From DASXIF01 sp036498145 (GTDB lineage Bacteria > Actinomycetota > Actinomycetes > Mycobacteriales > Jatrophihabitantaceae), in NCBI GenBank assembly GCA_963708625.1, contig CAVPSV010000004.1, positions 1,674,001 through 1,738,000 of the forward strand: DNA of 64,000 bases, read 5' to 3'. Each line of letters opens with the position of its first letter. The first letter of the stretch is position 1. Below, piece by piece: positions 37,442-45,616 of the stretch. Made by a program: the position numbers and the translations under genes. The notes beneath the pieces were generated by a model, which did no database searches, had not been told where the DNA came from, and saw only the letters and a list, made by a program, of their open reading frames with translations.

Positions 37442-37626
37442 TGGCGAAGACCGCGCTAGTCAACAAGGCGAACGCCAAGCCGAAGTTCAAGGTCCGCGGG
37501 TACACCCGCTGCCAGCGATGCGGCCGGGCGCACTCGGTGTACAAGAAGTTCGGGCTGTGCCGGATCTGCGTGCGCGAGATGGCGCACGCGGGCGAGCTCC
37601 CGGGCGTCACAAAGTCCAGCTGGTAG
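37441..37626 (+). CDS. rpsN: 30S ribosomal protein S14, zinc type
   Basis: It is 61 aa. Four cysteines, CQRC and CRIC, bind zinc, so this is the short type Z form. ATG 37441 overlaps the preceding mini-ORF. A 74-nt gap to rpsH follows. Confidence 0.97.
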   Translation: MAKTALVNKANAKPKFKVRGYTRCQRCGRAHSVYKKFGLCRICVREMAHAGELPGVTKSSW

Positions 37627-37700
37627 TCGACGAGTTCCGACAGTCGAGGCAGGCCCTGGCCGTCCAGCGGCAGGGAACCACCCGAGAAAGAAGTAGATCC

Positions 37701-38108
37701 ATGACGATGACAGACCCGATCGCAGACATGCTCACCCGTCTGCGAAACGCCAACACGGCCTTCCACGACACCGTGGTCATGCCGCACTCGAAGCTGAAGG
37801 CGCACATTGCCGAGATCCTCAAACAAGAGGGTTACATCAGTGGGTTCTCGGTCGGCGACGCCCCGGAGGGTCAGGTGGGCAGGGTGCTCACCGTCGACCT
37901 GAAGTACGGGCCGAACCGGGAGCGGAGCATTGCCGGTGTCCGCCGCGTCTCCAAGCCCGGTCTTCGGGTGTATGCGAAGTCGACGGGGCTGCCGCGGGTG
38001 CTCGGTGGCCTGGGCACCGCGATCCTCTCCACGTCCTCCGGCCTGCTGACCGATCGTCAGGCTGCCAAGCGCGGAGTAGGCGGGGAAGTCCTCGCCTACG
38101 TCTGGTGA
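37701..38108 (+). CDS. rpsH: 30S ribosomal protein S8
   Basis: It is 135 aa and intact ('DPIADMLTRLRNANTAFHDT', 'STSSGLLTDRQAAKRGVGGE'). ATG 37701 has AGAAAGAAG upstream. Confidence 0.97.
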   Translation: MTMTDPIADMLTRLRNANTAFHDTVVMPHSKLKAHIAEILKQEGYISGFSVGDAPEGQVGRVLTVDLKYGPNRERSIAGVRRVSKPGLRVYAKSTGLPRVLGGLGTAILSTSSGLLTDRQAAKRGVGGEVLAYVW

Positions 38109-38118
38109 GGAGACTCCA

Positions 38119-38658
38119 ATGAGCCGAATCGGAAAGCTGCCGGTGACGATCCCAACCGGCGTGGACGTGACCATCGATGGTCAGCAGGTGACCGTGAAGG
38201 GGCCGAAGGGCACCCTGTCGCACATCGTTGCCGAGCCGATCGCGGTGGCCCGGGACGACGGTGCCATCACCGTGTCGCGGCCGGACGACGAGCGGGTGTC
38301 CAAGTCGCTGCACGGGCTGTCGCGCACGCTGATCGCAAACATGGTCACCGGGGTCACCTCGGGGTACTCGAAGACGCTGGAGATCGTCGGTACGGGCTAC
38401 CGCGTCACCGCCAAGGGCAGTGACCTGGAATTCGCGCTCGGCTTCTCGCACTCGATCACGGTGCCTGCCCCGGACGGCATCTCGTTCCGGGTCGAGGCAC
38501 CGACGCGATTCGCGGTCGAGGGCATCGACAAGCAGAAGGTGGGCGAGGTAGCCGCCAACATCCGCAAGCTGCGCAAGCCCGACCCGTACAAGGGCAAGGG
38601 CGTGCGGTATCAGGGCGAAGTAGTGCGTCGCAAGGCCGGGAAGGCAGGCAAGAAGTGA
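38119..38658 (+). CDS. rplF: 50S ribosomal protein L6
   Basis: It is 179 aa and intact ('MSRIGKLPVTIPTGVDVTID', 'RKPDPYKGKGVRYQGEVVRR'). Its stop overlaps a GTG mini-ORF. Confidence 0.97.
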   Translation: MSRIGKLPVTIPTGVDVTIDGQQVTVKGPKGTLSHIVAEPIAVARDDGAITVSRPDDERVSKSLHGLSRTLIANMVTGVTSGYSKTLEIVGTGYRVTAKGSDLEFALGFSHSITVPAPDGISFRVEAPTRFAVEGIDKQKVGEVAANIRKLRKPDPYKGKGVRYQGEVVRRKAGKAGKK

Positions 38659-38744
38659 GTGAGCATCGCAGCGAGCGCCAGCGAGCGAGGAGCGAAGCGA
38701 TCATGAGCGATGAGCGCACGCGCGAACAGCGGGTGGCACAGTGA
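38655..38744 (+). CDS. 29-codon mini-ORF, VSEHR family copy 2
   Basis: GTG 38655 overlaps the rplF stop, and TGA 38742-38744 overlaps the rplR GTG, so it bridges the whole 82-nt gap. It begins 'VSEHRSERQRARSEAIMSDE', close to the copy at 36292. Confidence 0.4.
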   Translation: MSEHRSERQRARSEAIMSDERTREQRVAQ

Positions 38745-39130
38745 GTGCGTCAACGATTGCGAAGAGGGCGCGGCGGTCTGCCGGCATATCCGCCACCCGG
38801 CGGGTCGCCAAGTCGCGGCGGCATTTCCGGCTGCGCAAGAAGGTCGTCGGCTCCGCCGAGCGGCCGCGCCTGGTCGTCAGCAGGTCCTCGCGGCATCTTT
38901 TCGCGCAGATCGTGGACGACGGCAAGGGCGTGACGTTGGCCTCCGCGTCGACCTTCAAGATGAGCGACGGCGACAAGACGGCGCGGGCCAAGGAGCTGGG
39001 CAGCCAGCTTGCCGCCGCCGCCAAGTCCGCCGGCGTGACCCGAGTCGTGTTCGACCGGGCCGGCAACACCTACACCGGCCGGGTCGCCGCATTCGCGGAC
39101 GCGGCACGAGAGGCAGGGCTCGAATTCTGA
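38741..39130 (+). CDS. rplR: 50S ribosomal protein L18
   Basis: 5S rRNA-binding protein, 129 aa ('RRHFRLRKKVVGSAERPRL', ending 'AFADAAREAGLEF'). GTG 38741 is consistent with the overlap. Confidence 0.96.
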   Translation: MSASTIAKRARRSAGISATRRVAKSRRHFRLRKKVVGSAERPRLVVSRSSRHLFAQIVDDGKGVTLASASTFKMSDGDKTARAKELGSQLAAAAKSAGVTRVVFDRAGNTYTGRVAAFADAAREAGLEF

Positions 39131-39156
39131 TGTGTACCTATAAGGAGAGTCAGTAA
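39130..39156 (+). CDS. 8-codon mini-ORF between rplR and rpsE
   Basis: ATG 39130 overlaps the rplR stop (TGATG). The ORF reads 'MCTYKESQ', and TAA overlaps the rpsE ATG (TAATG). Its AAGGAGA is the rpsE Shine-Dalgarno. It is a minimal bridging ORF, perhaps formed only because the RBS lies in frame. Confidence 0.35.
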   Translation: MCTYKESQ

Positions 39157-39782
39157 TGCCAGGACCGCAGCGGGGAGCCCGCACGGGCGGCAACGAGCGA
39201 AGCGGCGAACGCGGCGAGCGTCGCGGCCGCGGCGACGGCCGCGGCGGTGCGGCGGCCGAGAAGAGCATGTACCTCGAGCGCGTCGTGGCGATCAACCGCG
39301 TGGCCAAGGTCGTGAAGGGCGGTCGGCGATTCAGCTTCACCGCGCTCGTGGTCGTCGGTGACGGTGACGGCACCGTCGGCGTCGGCTACGGCAAGGCGAA
39401 GGAGGTCCCGGCCGCCATCGCCAAGGGCGTCGAGGAGGCGAAGAAGAACTTCTTCCGCGTCCCGCGCATCCAGGCCACGATCCCGCACCCGGTGCAGGGT
39501 GAGAAGGCCGCCGGTGTGGTGCTGCTCAAGCCGGCCAGCCCGGGTACCGGCGTGATCGCCGGCGGCCCGGTGCGTGCCGTGCTCGAGTGCGCCGGCATCC
39601 ACGACGTGCTGTCCAAGTCGCTCGGCTCGGACAACCCGATCAACATCGTGCACGCGACAGTGGCCGCGCTGAAGGAACTGGTGCGTCCGGAAGAGGTCGC
39701 CGCACGCCGCGGGCTGCCGCTGGAGGACGTGGCCCCAGCCGGCATGCTGCGGGCGCGTGCCGCCGGAAGGGCAGCGTCCTAG
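39156..39782 (+). CDS. rpsE: 30S ribosomal protein S5
   Basis: It is 208 aa with a Gly/Arg-rich N-terminus ('GGNERSGERGERRGRGDGRG'), then the S5 domain ('VVAINRVAKVVKGGRRFSFT', 'GTGVIAGGPVRAVLECAGI'). Intact. rpmD follows directly. Confidence 0.97.
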   Translation: MPGPQRGARTGGNERSGERGERRGRGDGRGGAAAEKSMYLERVVAINRVAKVVKGGRRFSFTALVVVGDGDGTVGVGYGKAKEVPAAIAKGVEEAKKNFFRVPRIQATIPHPVQGEKAAGVVLLKPASPGTGVIAGGPVRAVLECAGIHDVLSKSLGSDNPINIVHATVAALKELVRPEEVAARRGLPLEDVAPAGMLRARAAGRAAS

Positions 39783-39965
39783 ATGAGCCGGCTGAAGATC
39801 ACGCAAATCAAGTCGGGGATCGGCTACCAGCGCAACCAGCAGGAGACGCTGCGCACGCTGGGGCTCAAGCGGATCCGCGACGTCGTCGTCAGGGAAGACC
39901 GCCCGGAAGTTCGGGGCATGGTCGCGACCGTCACGCATCTCGTGTCGGTCGAGGAGGTTGAGTAG
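39783..39965 (+). CDS. rpmD: 50S ribosomal protein L30
   Basis: It is 60 aa ('MSRLKITQIKSGIGYQRNQQ', 'TLGLKRIRDVVVREDRPEVR'). Confidence 0.97.
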   Translation: MSRLKITQIKSGIGYQRNQQETLRTLGLKRIRDVVVREDRPEVRGMVATVTHLVSVEEVE

Positions 39966-39967
39966 AC

Positions 39968-40033
39968 ATGGCAACCGGAGTGAACGCTCGGCTCCGCTTC
40001 GCGGGCCAGGTGCACGACGAAGGGGTGAACTGA
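39968..40033 (+). CDS. 21-codon mini-ORF, MATG family copy 4
   Basis: It begins 'MATGVNARLRFAGQVHDE', 2 nt after the rpmD stop. The TGA overlaps the rplO ATG (TGATG), with AAGGGG as the SD-like element before it. The first 12 residues equal copies 2 and 3. Confidence 0.5.
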   Translation: MATGVNARLRFAGQVHDEGVN

Positions 40034-40485
40034 TGGCTGACGGACCGCTGAAGGTGCATCACCTGCGGCCCGCACCCGGCGCGCACACCAAGAAGACCCG
40101 GGTCGGACGCGGTGAGGGATCGAAGGGCAAGACCGCAGGTCGCGGCACGAAGGGCTCCAAGGCTCGGAACAACATCCCGGCCGGGTTCGAGGGCGGCCAG
40201 ATGCCGATTCACATGCGGCTGCCGAAGCTGAAGGGCTTCCGCAACCGGTTCCGGGTCGAGTTCCAGGTGGTGAATCTGGACAAGCTGGCCACGCTGTTCC
40301 CCGGCGGCGGATCGATCGGGATCAGCGAGCTGGTCGCCGCCGGAGCGGTTCGCGCCAACGAGCCGGTCAAGGTGCTCGGGGACGGCGAGCTGGGCGGGCT
40401 CAAGCTGGATATCACGGTAAACGCGTTCTCCGGCTCGGCTCGCGACAAGATCCAGGCCGCGGGCGGGTCCGCGACCACCATCTGA
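40033..40485 (+). CDS. rplO: 50S ribosomal protein L15
   Basis: It is 150 aa ('LKVHHLRPAPGAHTKKTRVG', 'KARNNIPAGFEGGQMPIHMR'). ATG 40033 is chosen over upstream in-frame starts because of the mini-ORF overlap. A 164-nt G+C-rich gap to secY follows, with no clear promoter. Confidence 0.96.
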   Translation: MADGPLKVHHLRPAPGAHTKKTRVGRGEGSKGKTAGRGTKGSKARNNIPAGFEGGQMPIHMRLPKLKGFRNRFRVEFQVVNLDKLATLFPGGGSIGISELVAAGAVRANEPVKVLGDGELGGLKLDITVNAFSGSARDKIQAAGGSATTI

Positions 40486-40649
40486 GGCGCCGACGGCCCC
40501 CGGGGACGGCGACGGTCGGACTGGGCCGACGGATTCTCGCCGTCACCAGCCGACTGTTAGCCTGATCTGGGTCTCGCCGGTTGCCGGAGGAGTCCGAGCT
40601 TCCACAGGCGTCGCCCCGCTCGTACCCGAGCATCCGTGCAGGAGGATCC

Positions 40650-41963
40650 GTGTTCAGCGCATTCGCATCGGCGTTCCGCACGCCCGATCTGCGTAAGAAG
40701 CTGCTGTTCACGCTCGCGATCCTGGTGCTGTACCGGCTCGGCGCGTCCATCCCCACCCCGAACACGAACACCAAGGCCATCAACGGCTGCATCAAGCAGG
40801 CGGCCAACGGGGCGAACGCAAACGTCTACTCGCTGATCAACCTGTTCTCCGGCGGCGCACTGCTGCGGCTGTCGGCATTCGCGCTGGGCATCATGCCCTA
40901 CATCACCGCGAGCATCATCATCCAGTTGCTGGTCGTGGTCATCCCGCGGTTCGAGCAACTGAAGAAGGAAGGGCAGTCCGGTCAGCAGAAGCTGACGCAG
41001 TACAGCCGCTACCTCACCATCGGCCTTGCCATCCTGCAGTCCACCGGCTTCATCGCGCTGGCTCGCTCCGGCCAGCTGTTCCCGTCCTGCCAAGGCGCCA
41101 TCCTCTACCGGCAGAACATCTGGACGCTGGCCACGATGGTCATCTGCATGACGGCCGGCACCGGCGTCATCATGTGGCTCGGCGAGCTGATCACCGACCG
41201 CGGCGTGGGCAACGGCATGAGCGTGCTGATGTTCACCTCGATTGCGGCGCGCATACCGAACGAGGGTCAGACGATCCTGCAGAACGCACACGCGTTCGTG
41301 TTCACGCTGATCCTGCTGCTCGGTTTGGCGATCATCGTGGCGGTCGTGTTCGTGGAACAGGCGCAACGCCGGATCCCGGTGCAATACGCGAAACGGATGA
41401 TCGGGCGACGGCAATACGGTGGCACGTCCACGTACTTGCCGCTGAAGGTGAACCAGGCCGGCGTCATCCCGGTGATCTTCGCGTCGTCGCTGTTGTACAT
41501 CCCGCAGCTGATCTCTCAGCTGACCAGCAACAACAGCAAGACGTCCTCGTTCCAACGCTGGGTGACCAACTACCTGCTCAACCAGTCGTCGTGGGTGTAC
41601 ATCATCACCTACTTCGTGCTGATCATCTTCTTCACCTACTTCTACGTCGGCATCACCTTCGACCCGGTCGAGCGCGCCGACGACATGAAGAAGTACGGCG
41701 GTTTCATCCCGGGTATTCGACCGGGGCGTCCCACCGCCGAGTACCTGCAGTTCGTTCTCTCGCGCATCACCCTGCCCGGTTCGCTGTACCTGGGCATCGT
41801 TGCCGTGCTGCCAAACTTCTTCTTCTCCATCACCAGCGGCAACAACCAGAACTTCCCGTTCGGCGGCACCGCTGTGCTGATCATGGTGGGCGTCGGTCTG
41901 GACACGGTGAAGCAGATCGAGAGCCAGCTGATGCAGCGCAACTACGAAGGCTTCTTGCGTTGA
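40650..41963 (+). CDS. secY: Protein translocase subunit SecY
   Basis: The channel of the Sec translocon; ten hydrophobic segments over 437 aa. 'TDRGVGNGMSVLMFTSIAAR', 'RRIPVQYAKRMIGRRQYGGT' and 'ERADDMKKYGGFIPGIRPGR' are SecY signatures. GTG 40650 has AGGAGG 5-7 nt upstream. Intact. Confidence 0.97.
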   Translation: MFSAFASAFRTPDLRKKLLFTLAILVLYRLGASIPTPNTNTKAINGCIKQAANGANANVYSLINLFSGGALLRLSAFALGIMPYITASIIIQLLVVVIPRFEQLKKEGQSGQQKLTQYSRYLTIGLAILQSTGFIALARSGQLFPSCQGAILYRQNIWTLATMVICMTAGTGVIMWLGELITDRGVGNGMSVLMFTSIAARIPNEGQTILQNAHAFVFTLILLLGLAIIVAVVFVEQAQRRIPVQYAKRMIGRRQYGGTSTYLPLKVNQAGVIPVIFASSLLYIPQLISQLTSNNSKTSSFQRWVTNYLLNQSSWVYIITYFVLIIFFTYFYVGITFDPVERADDMKKYGGFIPGIRPGRPTAEYLQFVLSRITLPGSLYLGIVAVLPNFFFSITSGNNQNFPFGGTAVLIMVGVGLDTVKQIESQLMQRNYEGFLR

Positions 41964-41994
41964 CCGGCGGCCAGCACCGAGGGCCCACGTCGCA

Positions 41995-42651
41995 GTGAGG
42001 CTCGTTTTGGTGGGGCCGCCTGGGGCGGGGAAGGGTACCCAGGCTGAGTTCATCGCCGCGCACTTCACCGTTCCGAAGATCTCGACCGGCGATATTTTCC
42101 GCGCGAACGTCTCCGGCGGCACGGAACTCGGGCGGATGGCCAAGAAGTACATGGACGCCGGCGACCTGGTGCCTGACGAGGTCACCAACGCGATGGTGCG
42201 CGAGCGTCTGGCCGAACCGGACGCCAAGGATGGGTTCCTGCTCGACGGCTTCCCGCGCAACGTGGAACAGGCCAAGGAGCTGGACACCGTGCTCAGCGCG
42301 CTGGGCATCGCGCTGAGCGTGGTGCTCGACCTGGACGTCGATCCGGACGAGGTGGTGCGCCGGCTCTCGGGGCGCCGCACGTGCAAGAAGTGTGGTCACG
42401 TGTGGCACCTGGAGTACGACCCGCCGACGGTGCCGAATGTGTGCGATCGGTGCGGTGGCGAGCTGTACCAGCGCGATGACGACCATCCGGAGACGGTTCG
42501 GCACCGCTTGGACGTGTACTACTCGCAGACCGCGCCGCTGATCGAGTTCTATGGCCAGCGCGAGCAACTGGTGGCGATCGATGCGATCGGCCCGGTCGAG
42601 GACGTCACGGAGCGCGCCATCACCGTGCTCAGCCCGTACGCCGACCAGTAG
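41995..42651 (+). CDS. adk: Adenylate kinase
   Basis: AMP + ATP to 2 ADP. It is 218 aa. The P-loop is 'GPPGAGKGTQ', with 'DGFPRN' and a long lid carrying a four-cysteine zinc site (CKKC, CDRC). GTG start. Usual place between secY and map. Confidence 0.97.
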   Translation: MRLVLVGPPGAGKGTQAEFIAAHFTVPKISTGDIFRANVSGGTELGRMAKKYMDAGDLVPDEVTNAMVRERLAEPDAKDGFLLDGFPRNVEQAKELDTVLSALGIALSVVLDLDVDPDEVVRRLSGRRTCKKCGHVWHLEYDPPTVPNVCDRCGGELYQRDDDHPETVRHRLDVYYSQTAPLIEFYGQREQLVAIDAIGPVEDVTERAITVLSPYADQ

Positions 42652-42653
42652 CC

Positions 42654-43481
42654 ATGCCTCGTTTCAGCGAGCGGATCGAGCTCAAGTCCACAGACCAGAT
42701 CGCGTCGATGCGCCGCGCCGGTCTGGTCGTCGCCGAGGCGTTGCGGCAGATGCGCGCCGCGGTGGCGCCCGGGGTCAGCACGGCCGACCTGGACGCGGTA
42801 GCCCGCGACGTGCTGGATGCGGCCGGCGCCACCCCTTCGTTCCTCGGCTACCACGGCTACCCCGCACTCATCTGCGCATCCGTGAACGACCGGGTGGTGC
42901 ACGGCATCCCGTCGGCGACGGAGGTGCTCGCCGAGGGCGACCTGATCTCGATCGACTTCGGTGCCATCGTCGACGGCTGGCACGGCGACTCGGCGATCTC
43001 GGTCCCGGTCGGGCAGGTGAGTGCCGAGGTCCAGGCGATGTCCGACACGTGCGAGGCGGCGATGTGGGACGGCGTCGCGGCCGCGTGTGCCGGTGCGCGA
43101 CTGTCGGACATTTCGCACGCGGTGGAGACGGCCATCCGCGCCCGTGGTTCGTACGGCATCGTGGCCGGCTACGGCGGACACGGCATCGGCTCGGCAATGC
43201 ACATGGCACCGCACATCCTCAACTACGGACGTCCGGGCAAAGGGCCGCGGCTGGAGCCCGGGATGGCGCTGGCGATCGAGCCGATGATCACACTCGGCGC
43301 CCGCGACACGCAGGAGCTTGCCGACGGCTGGACGGTGACCACGGTGGACGGGTCGTGGGCCGCGCATTGGGAGCACACCGTGGCCATCCTGGCGGATGGG
43401 CCATGGGTCCTCACCGCGGTCGACGGTGGCCGCAGCGCACTTGCCGCACGGGGCATCGAACTCTCCGCCCTAGCGGCCTGA
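42654..43481 (+). CDS. map: Methionine aminopeptidase type I
   Basis: Removes initiator Met. It is 275 aa. Metal ligands are visible: 'SIDFGAIVDGWHGDSA' (Asp, Asp), 'GYGGHGIG' (His), 'ALAIEPM' (Glu), 'WEHTVAI' (Glu). ATG is 3 nt after adk. Confidence 0.96.
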   Translation: MPRFSERIELKSTDQIASMRRAGLVVAEALRQMRAAVAPGVSTADLDAVARDVLDAAGATPSFLGYHGYPALICASVNDRVVHGIPSATEVLAEGDLISIDFGAIVDGWHGDSAISVPVGQVSAEVQAMSDTCEAAMWDGVAAACAGARLSDISHAVETAIRARGSYGIVAGYGGHGIGSAMHMAPHILNYGRPGKGPRLEPGMALAIEPMITLGARDTQELADGWTVTTVDGSWAAHWEHTVAILADGPWVLTAVDGGRSALAARGIELSALAA

Positions 43482-43486
43482 CCCGC

Positions 43487-43990
43487 TCACGCCACGGACC
43501 AGACTTCGCGGAGCCGCAGCGCCCGAATGCGAGCTCGCTCGCGCGGCGTTACCTGCCCTAGGCGGATGCGCATGGTCTGCCGATCGACATCGAGCACCTG
43601 AGCAAGCCGCAGCACGTCCGCCGGGCCACCCTGGATGCCACCGATATCGCGCACCGCACGCACGAGCTGGTTCGTGTTGACCAGCCGTCGGGCGACCTCG
43701 TCGTGCACGTGCCGTTCCTCGCGATCGGTCCACGGCCCGCAGTCACGGATGCCACGCTCGAGATGGACGATCTCGTGCGTGAGCGTGCACCGGCGTTGGG
43801 CCGCGGTCGTGCCGGCGCGTAGCGCGATGACCGGATATCGCAGCTCGCCGAGCAACCGGCCGGCCATCGGCTCGACCACGACCTGCAGGTGTGGCCACCG
43901 CTCGCGCAGGTCGAGCCACGGGTCGTACGGCCGGTCGTCGGGACGATGGCGAGGGGCGGTGTCACGGCGGGAGGCGGTCATGCCCGGCAT
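43487..43990 (-). CDS. ImmA/IrrE-type metallopeptidase
   Basis: It is 167 aa. The zinc motif 'HEIVHLERG' sits in the middle, as in ImmA/IrrE peptidases that cleave XRE-type repressors. The C-terminal part is helical. It lies 72 nt downstream of an XRE regulator on the same strand, its probable partner. Start ATG 43990; an ATG 9 nt further in is possible. Confidence 0.75.
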   Translation of the reverse strand: MPGMTASRRDTAPRHRPDDRPYDPWLDLRERWPHLQVVVEPMAGRLLGELRYPVIALRAGTTAAQRRCTLTHEIVHLERGIRDCGPWTDREERHVHDEVARRLVNTNQLVRAVRDIGGIQGGPADVLRLAQVLDVDRQTMRIRLGQVTPRERARIRALRLREVWSVA

Positions 43991-44061
43991 TGTGCGTCCG
44001 GGTGCCGACGAAACCGCGGGACCATGTCGCGTCCACCCATGGCGAAGGCGGGCGGTGGACC

Positions 44062-44472
44062 TCAGCTGTTGCGGTCGACGTCCCCGTGACGGGCGGCGCG
44101 CGGGCCGGCCGCTCTGCGCCGCGAGGCCAGATCGGCGACCGAGCGGCCCGGGTCGAGCATCGCGCGGATGATCTCGTCGACGGCCCGGCGTTGGCGCCGG
44201 GTGAGTCGGCTGGACTCCGGCGGTGGGGTGTACGGCGCCGTTTCGTCGGCGGGCAGCCCTGCTGCGCGTCGCAATGTCGATAGCGACATGTGCAACACGT
44301 CCGCGAAGGCGACCAGCGTCGCCTCGTCCGGCTGGCCGTGGTCACCGCGCAGATACCGGGCCGCGGTGTCGTGATTGAGGCTGTGGCCGCGCTCGCGCGC
44401 GATGCGCGACACCGCCCGTGCGGACAGGCCGCTCTTGTTCGCCGCGCTCAGCGCCTCGGACAGTGCGCTCAC
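44062..44472 (-). CDS. XRE-family HTH regulator
   Basis: About 137 aa from GTG 44472 (a longer ORF starts at 44628). An N-terminal helix-turn-helix of XRE type reads 'ARAVSRIARERGHSLNHDTA', with 'PDEATLVAFADVLHMSLSTL'. The C-terminal region is basic. Together with the ImmA-like gene it resembles the repressor-protease switch of actinobacterial mobile elements. Confidence 0.7.
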   Translation of the reverse strand: MSALSEALSAANKSGLSARAVSRIARERGHSLNHDTAARYLRGDHGQPDEATLVAFADVLHMSLSTLRRAAGLPADETAPYTPPPESSRLTRRQRRAVDEIIRAMLDPGRSVADLASRRRAAGPRAARHGDVDRNS

Positions 44473-44695
44473 GGACCGGTCCGAACGGGCATCCGCGCAC
44501 GCATGTCGTAGACAGTAGCGGTGCGCGCTTCGCCGACTCAGCCCTATTCCTGGGTCGTGGATGGTGTCCGACTCCGGCGTTGTGCAGACAGTTCGTAGAC
44601 ACCGGCACGTTTTCCCCAGGCACGGCAACTGTCACATCGGACGTCGGACGGTTCCGGTAACGTGCGGGGACAAGCTTCGACCGGACGGGAGGCTC
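44473..44695. promoter_or_regulatory. Divergent promoter region between two HTH genes
   Basis: 223 nt between the XRE gene (minus) and the small HTH gene (plus). It holds AT-richer stretches near 44610 and 44660 and should contain both promoters and operators. I cannot place them exactly. Confidence 0.35.
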
Positions 44696-44941
44696 ATGCC
44701 GTTCGCCATGCAGGTTCGCGACAGGGCGACGCTGCGGGCCTATCTCGGGCTGATGCAGCTGTCCGAGCGCGGGCTGGCGCAGCGCGCCGGACTGGCGCAC
44801 GCCACCGTCAACCATGTCCTCAGCGGCCGCCGTGACCGGTGTTCGGCGCACACTGCGACGGCGATCGAGCAGGCGCTGTGCGCACCGCCCGGCCTGTTCT
44901 TCGAGCCGGTCGCACGCCGACGGCGGGCCGGGGTCCCCTGA
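44696..44941 (+). CDS. Small HTH protein (81 aa)
   Basis: ATG 44696 follows GGGAGG. 'LSERGLAQRAGLAHATVNHV' is a helix-turn-helix, and 'TATAIEQALCAPPGLFFEPV' is the usual end of actinophage-like repressors. It is probably a regulator from a mobile element. Divergent from the XRE gene. Confidence 0.7.
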   Translation: MPFAMQVRDRATLRAYLGLMQLSERGLAQRAGLAHATVNHVLSGRRDRCSAHTATAIEQALCAPPGLFFEPVARRRRAGVP

Positions 44942-44970
44942 CGAACCGCTCCCGCCGCCGCGGCCCGCGA

Positions 44971-45546
44971 TCAGTGCGCGACGGTGCCGAGGATGCGCGC
45001 CGGCGCCCCGGCCGCGATGGAGAACTCCGGGACGTCCGCGGTCAGCACCGAATTTGCCCCGACCACGCACCGCCGTCCGACGGTGACCCCACTGGTCACC
45101 ACGACGTTCGCACCGAACCAGACGTTGTCCCCGATGATCGTCGGCCCCTTCGTGGTGAAGCCCTGCCACGGCACGGGACGATCCGGGTCGTCGAAGCGGT
45201 GCGCGCCGTCGGTCACCAGGCAGCCATTGGCGAACATGCAGTGCTCGCCGATCTCGACGCGCTGCACCGCCGCCACCATCACGTTCAGGTTGAAGATGCT
45301 GCCACCGCCGATATGGATTCGGCCGGTGTCGGAGGTCAGCCAGACGCCGGGCTCGAAGAGCACGTGCGGCCCGAGCACCAGCCGTCGCTCGCGCAGCATC
45401 TCGAGCACGTTGCCGTGCAGCGGTCCGCGCGCGAACGCCTCCCGTCGCGCCAATTCGGCGTGCAATGCGATCCGGTGCCACGGCAGCCGCGAACGCTGGT
45501 ACCAGCGCCACTTGGCCAGCCATCCTCGGGCGGCGGCCACCGACAT
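44971..45546 (-). CDS. Left-handed beta-helix (LbH) acyltransferase
   Basis: About 191 aa. Hexapeptide repeats run through the C-terminal half ('IHIGGGSIFNLNVMVAAVQR', 'TIIGDNVWFGANVVVTSGVT') and end 'GAPARILGTVAH', as in maltose/galactoside O-acetyltransferase-like enzymes. The substrate is unknown, perhaps a surface sugar. ATG 45546 is the first good start after the CAP gene stop (45617). Confidence 0.8.
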   Translation of the reverse strand: MSVAAARGWLAKWRWYQRSRLPWHRIALHAELARREAFARGPLHGNVLEMLRERRLVLGPHVLFEPGVWLTSDTGRIHIGGGSIFNLNVMVAAVQRVEIGEHCMFANGCLVTDGAHRFDDPDRPVPWQGFTTKGPTIIGDNVWFGANVVVTSGVTVGRRCVVGANSVLTADVPEFSIAAGAPARILGTVAH

Positions 45547-45616
45547 CGCCGGCGCGCTGCCCGCGCCCTCGGCGGTGCTCCGGTCGGCCGGGTCCGTGTC
45601 CGCGCGGGCGTCCAGG

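Noticed and set aside
36663..38174. Minus-strand ORF containing 'MHLVREAETSVYSGCH' twice
   Set aside because: It is the complement of the tandem mini-ORF repeat inside the spc operon. The plus-strand reading has matched starts, stops and SD sites, so the repeat is assigned there.
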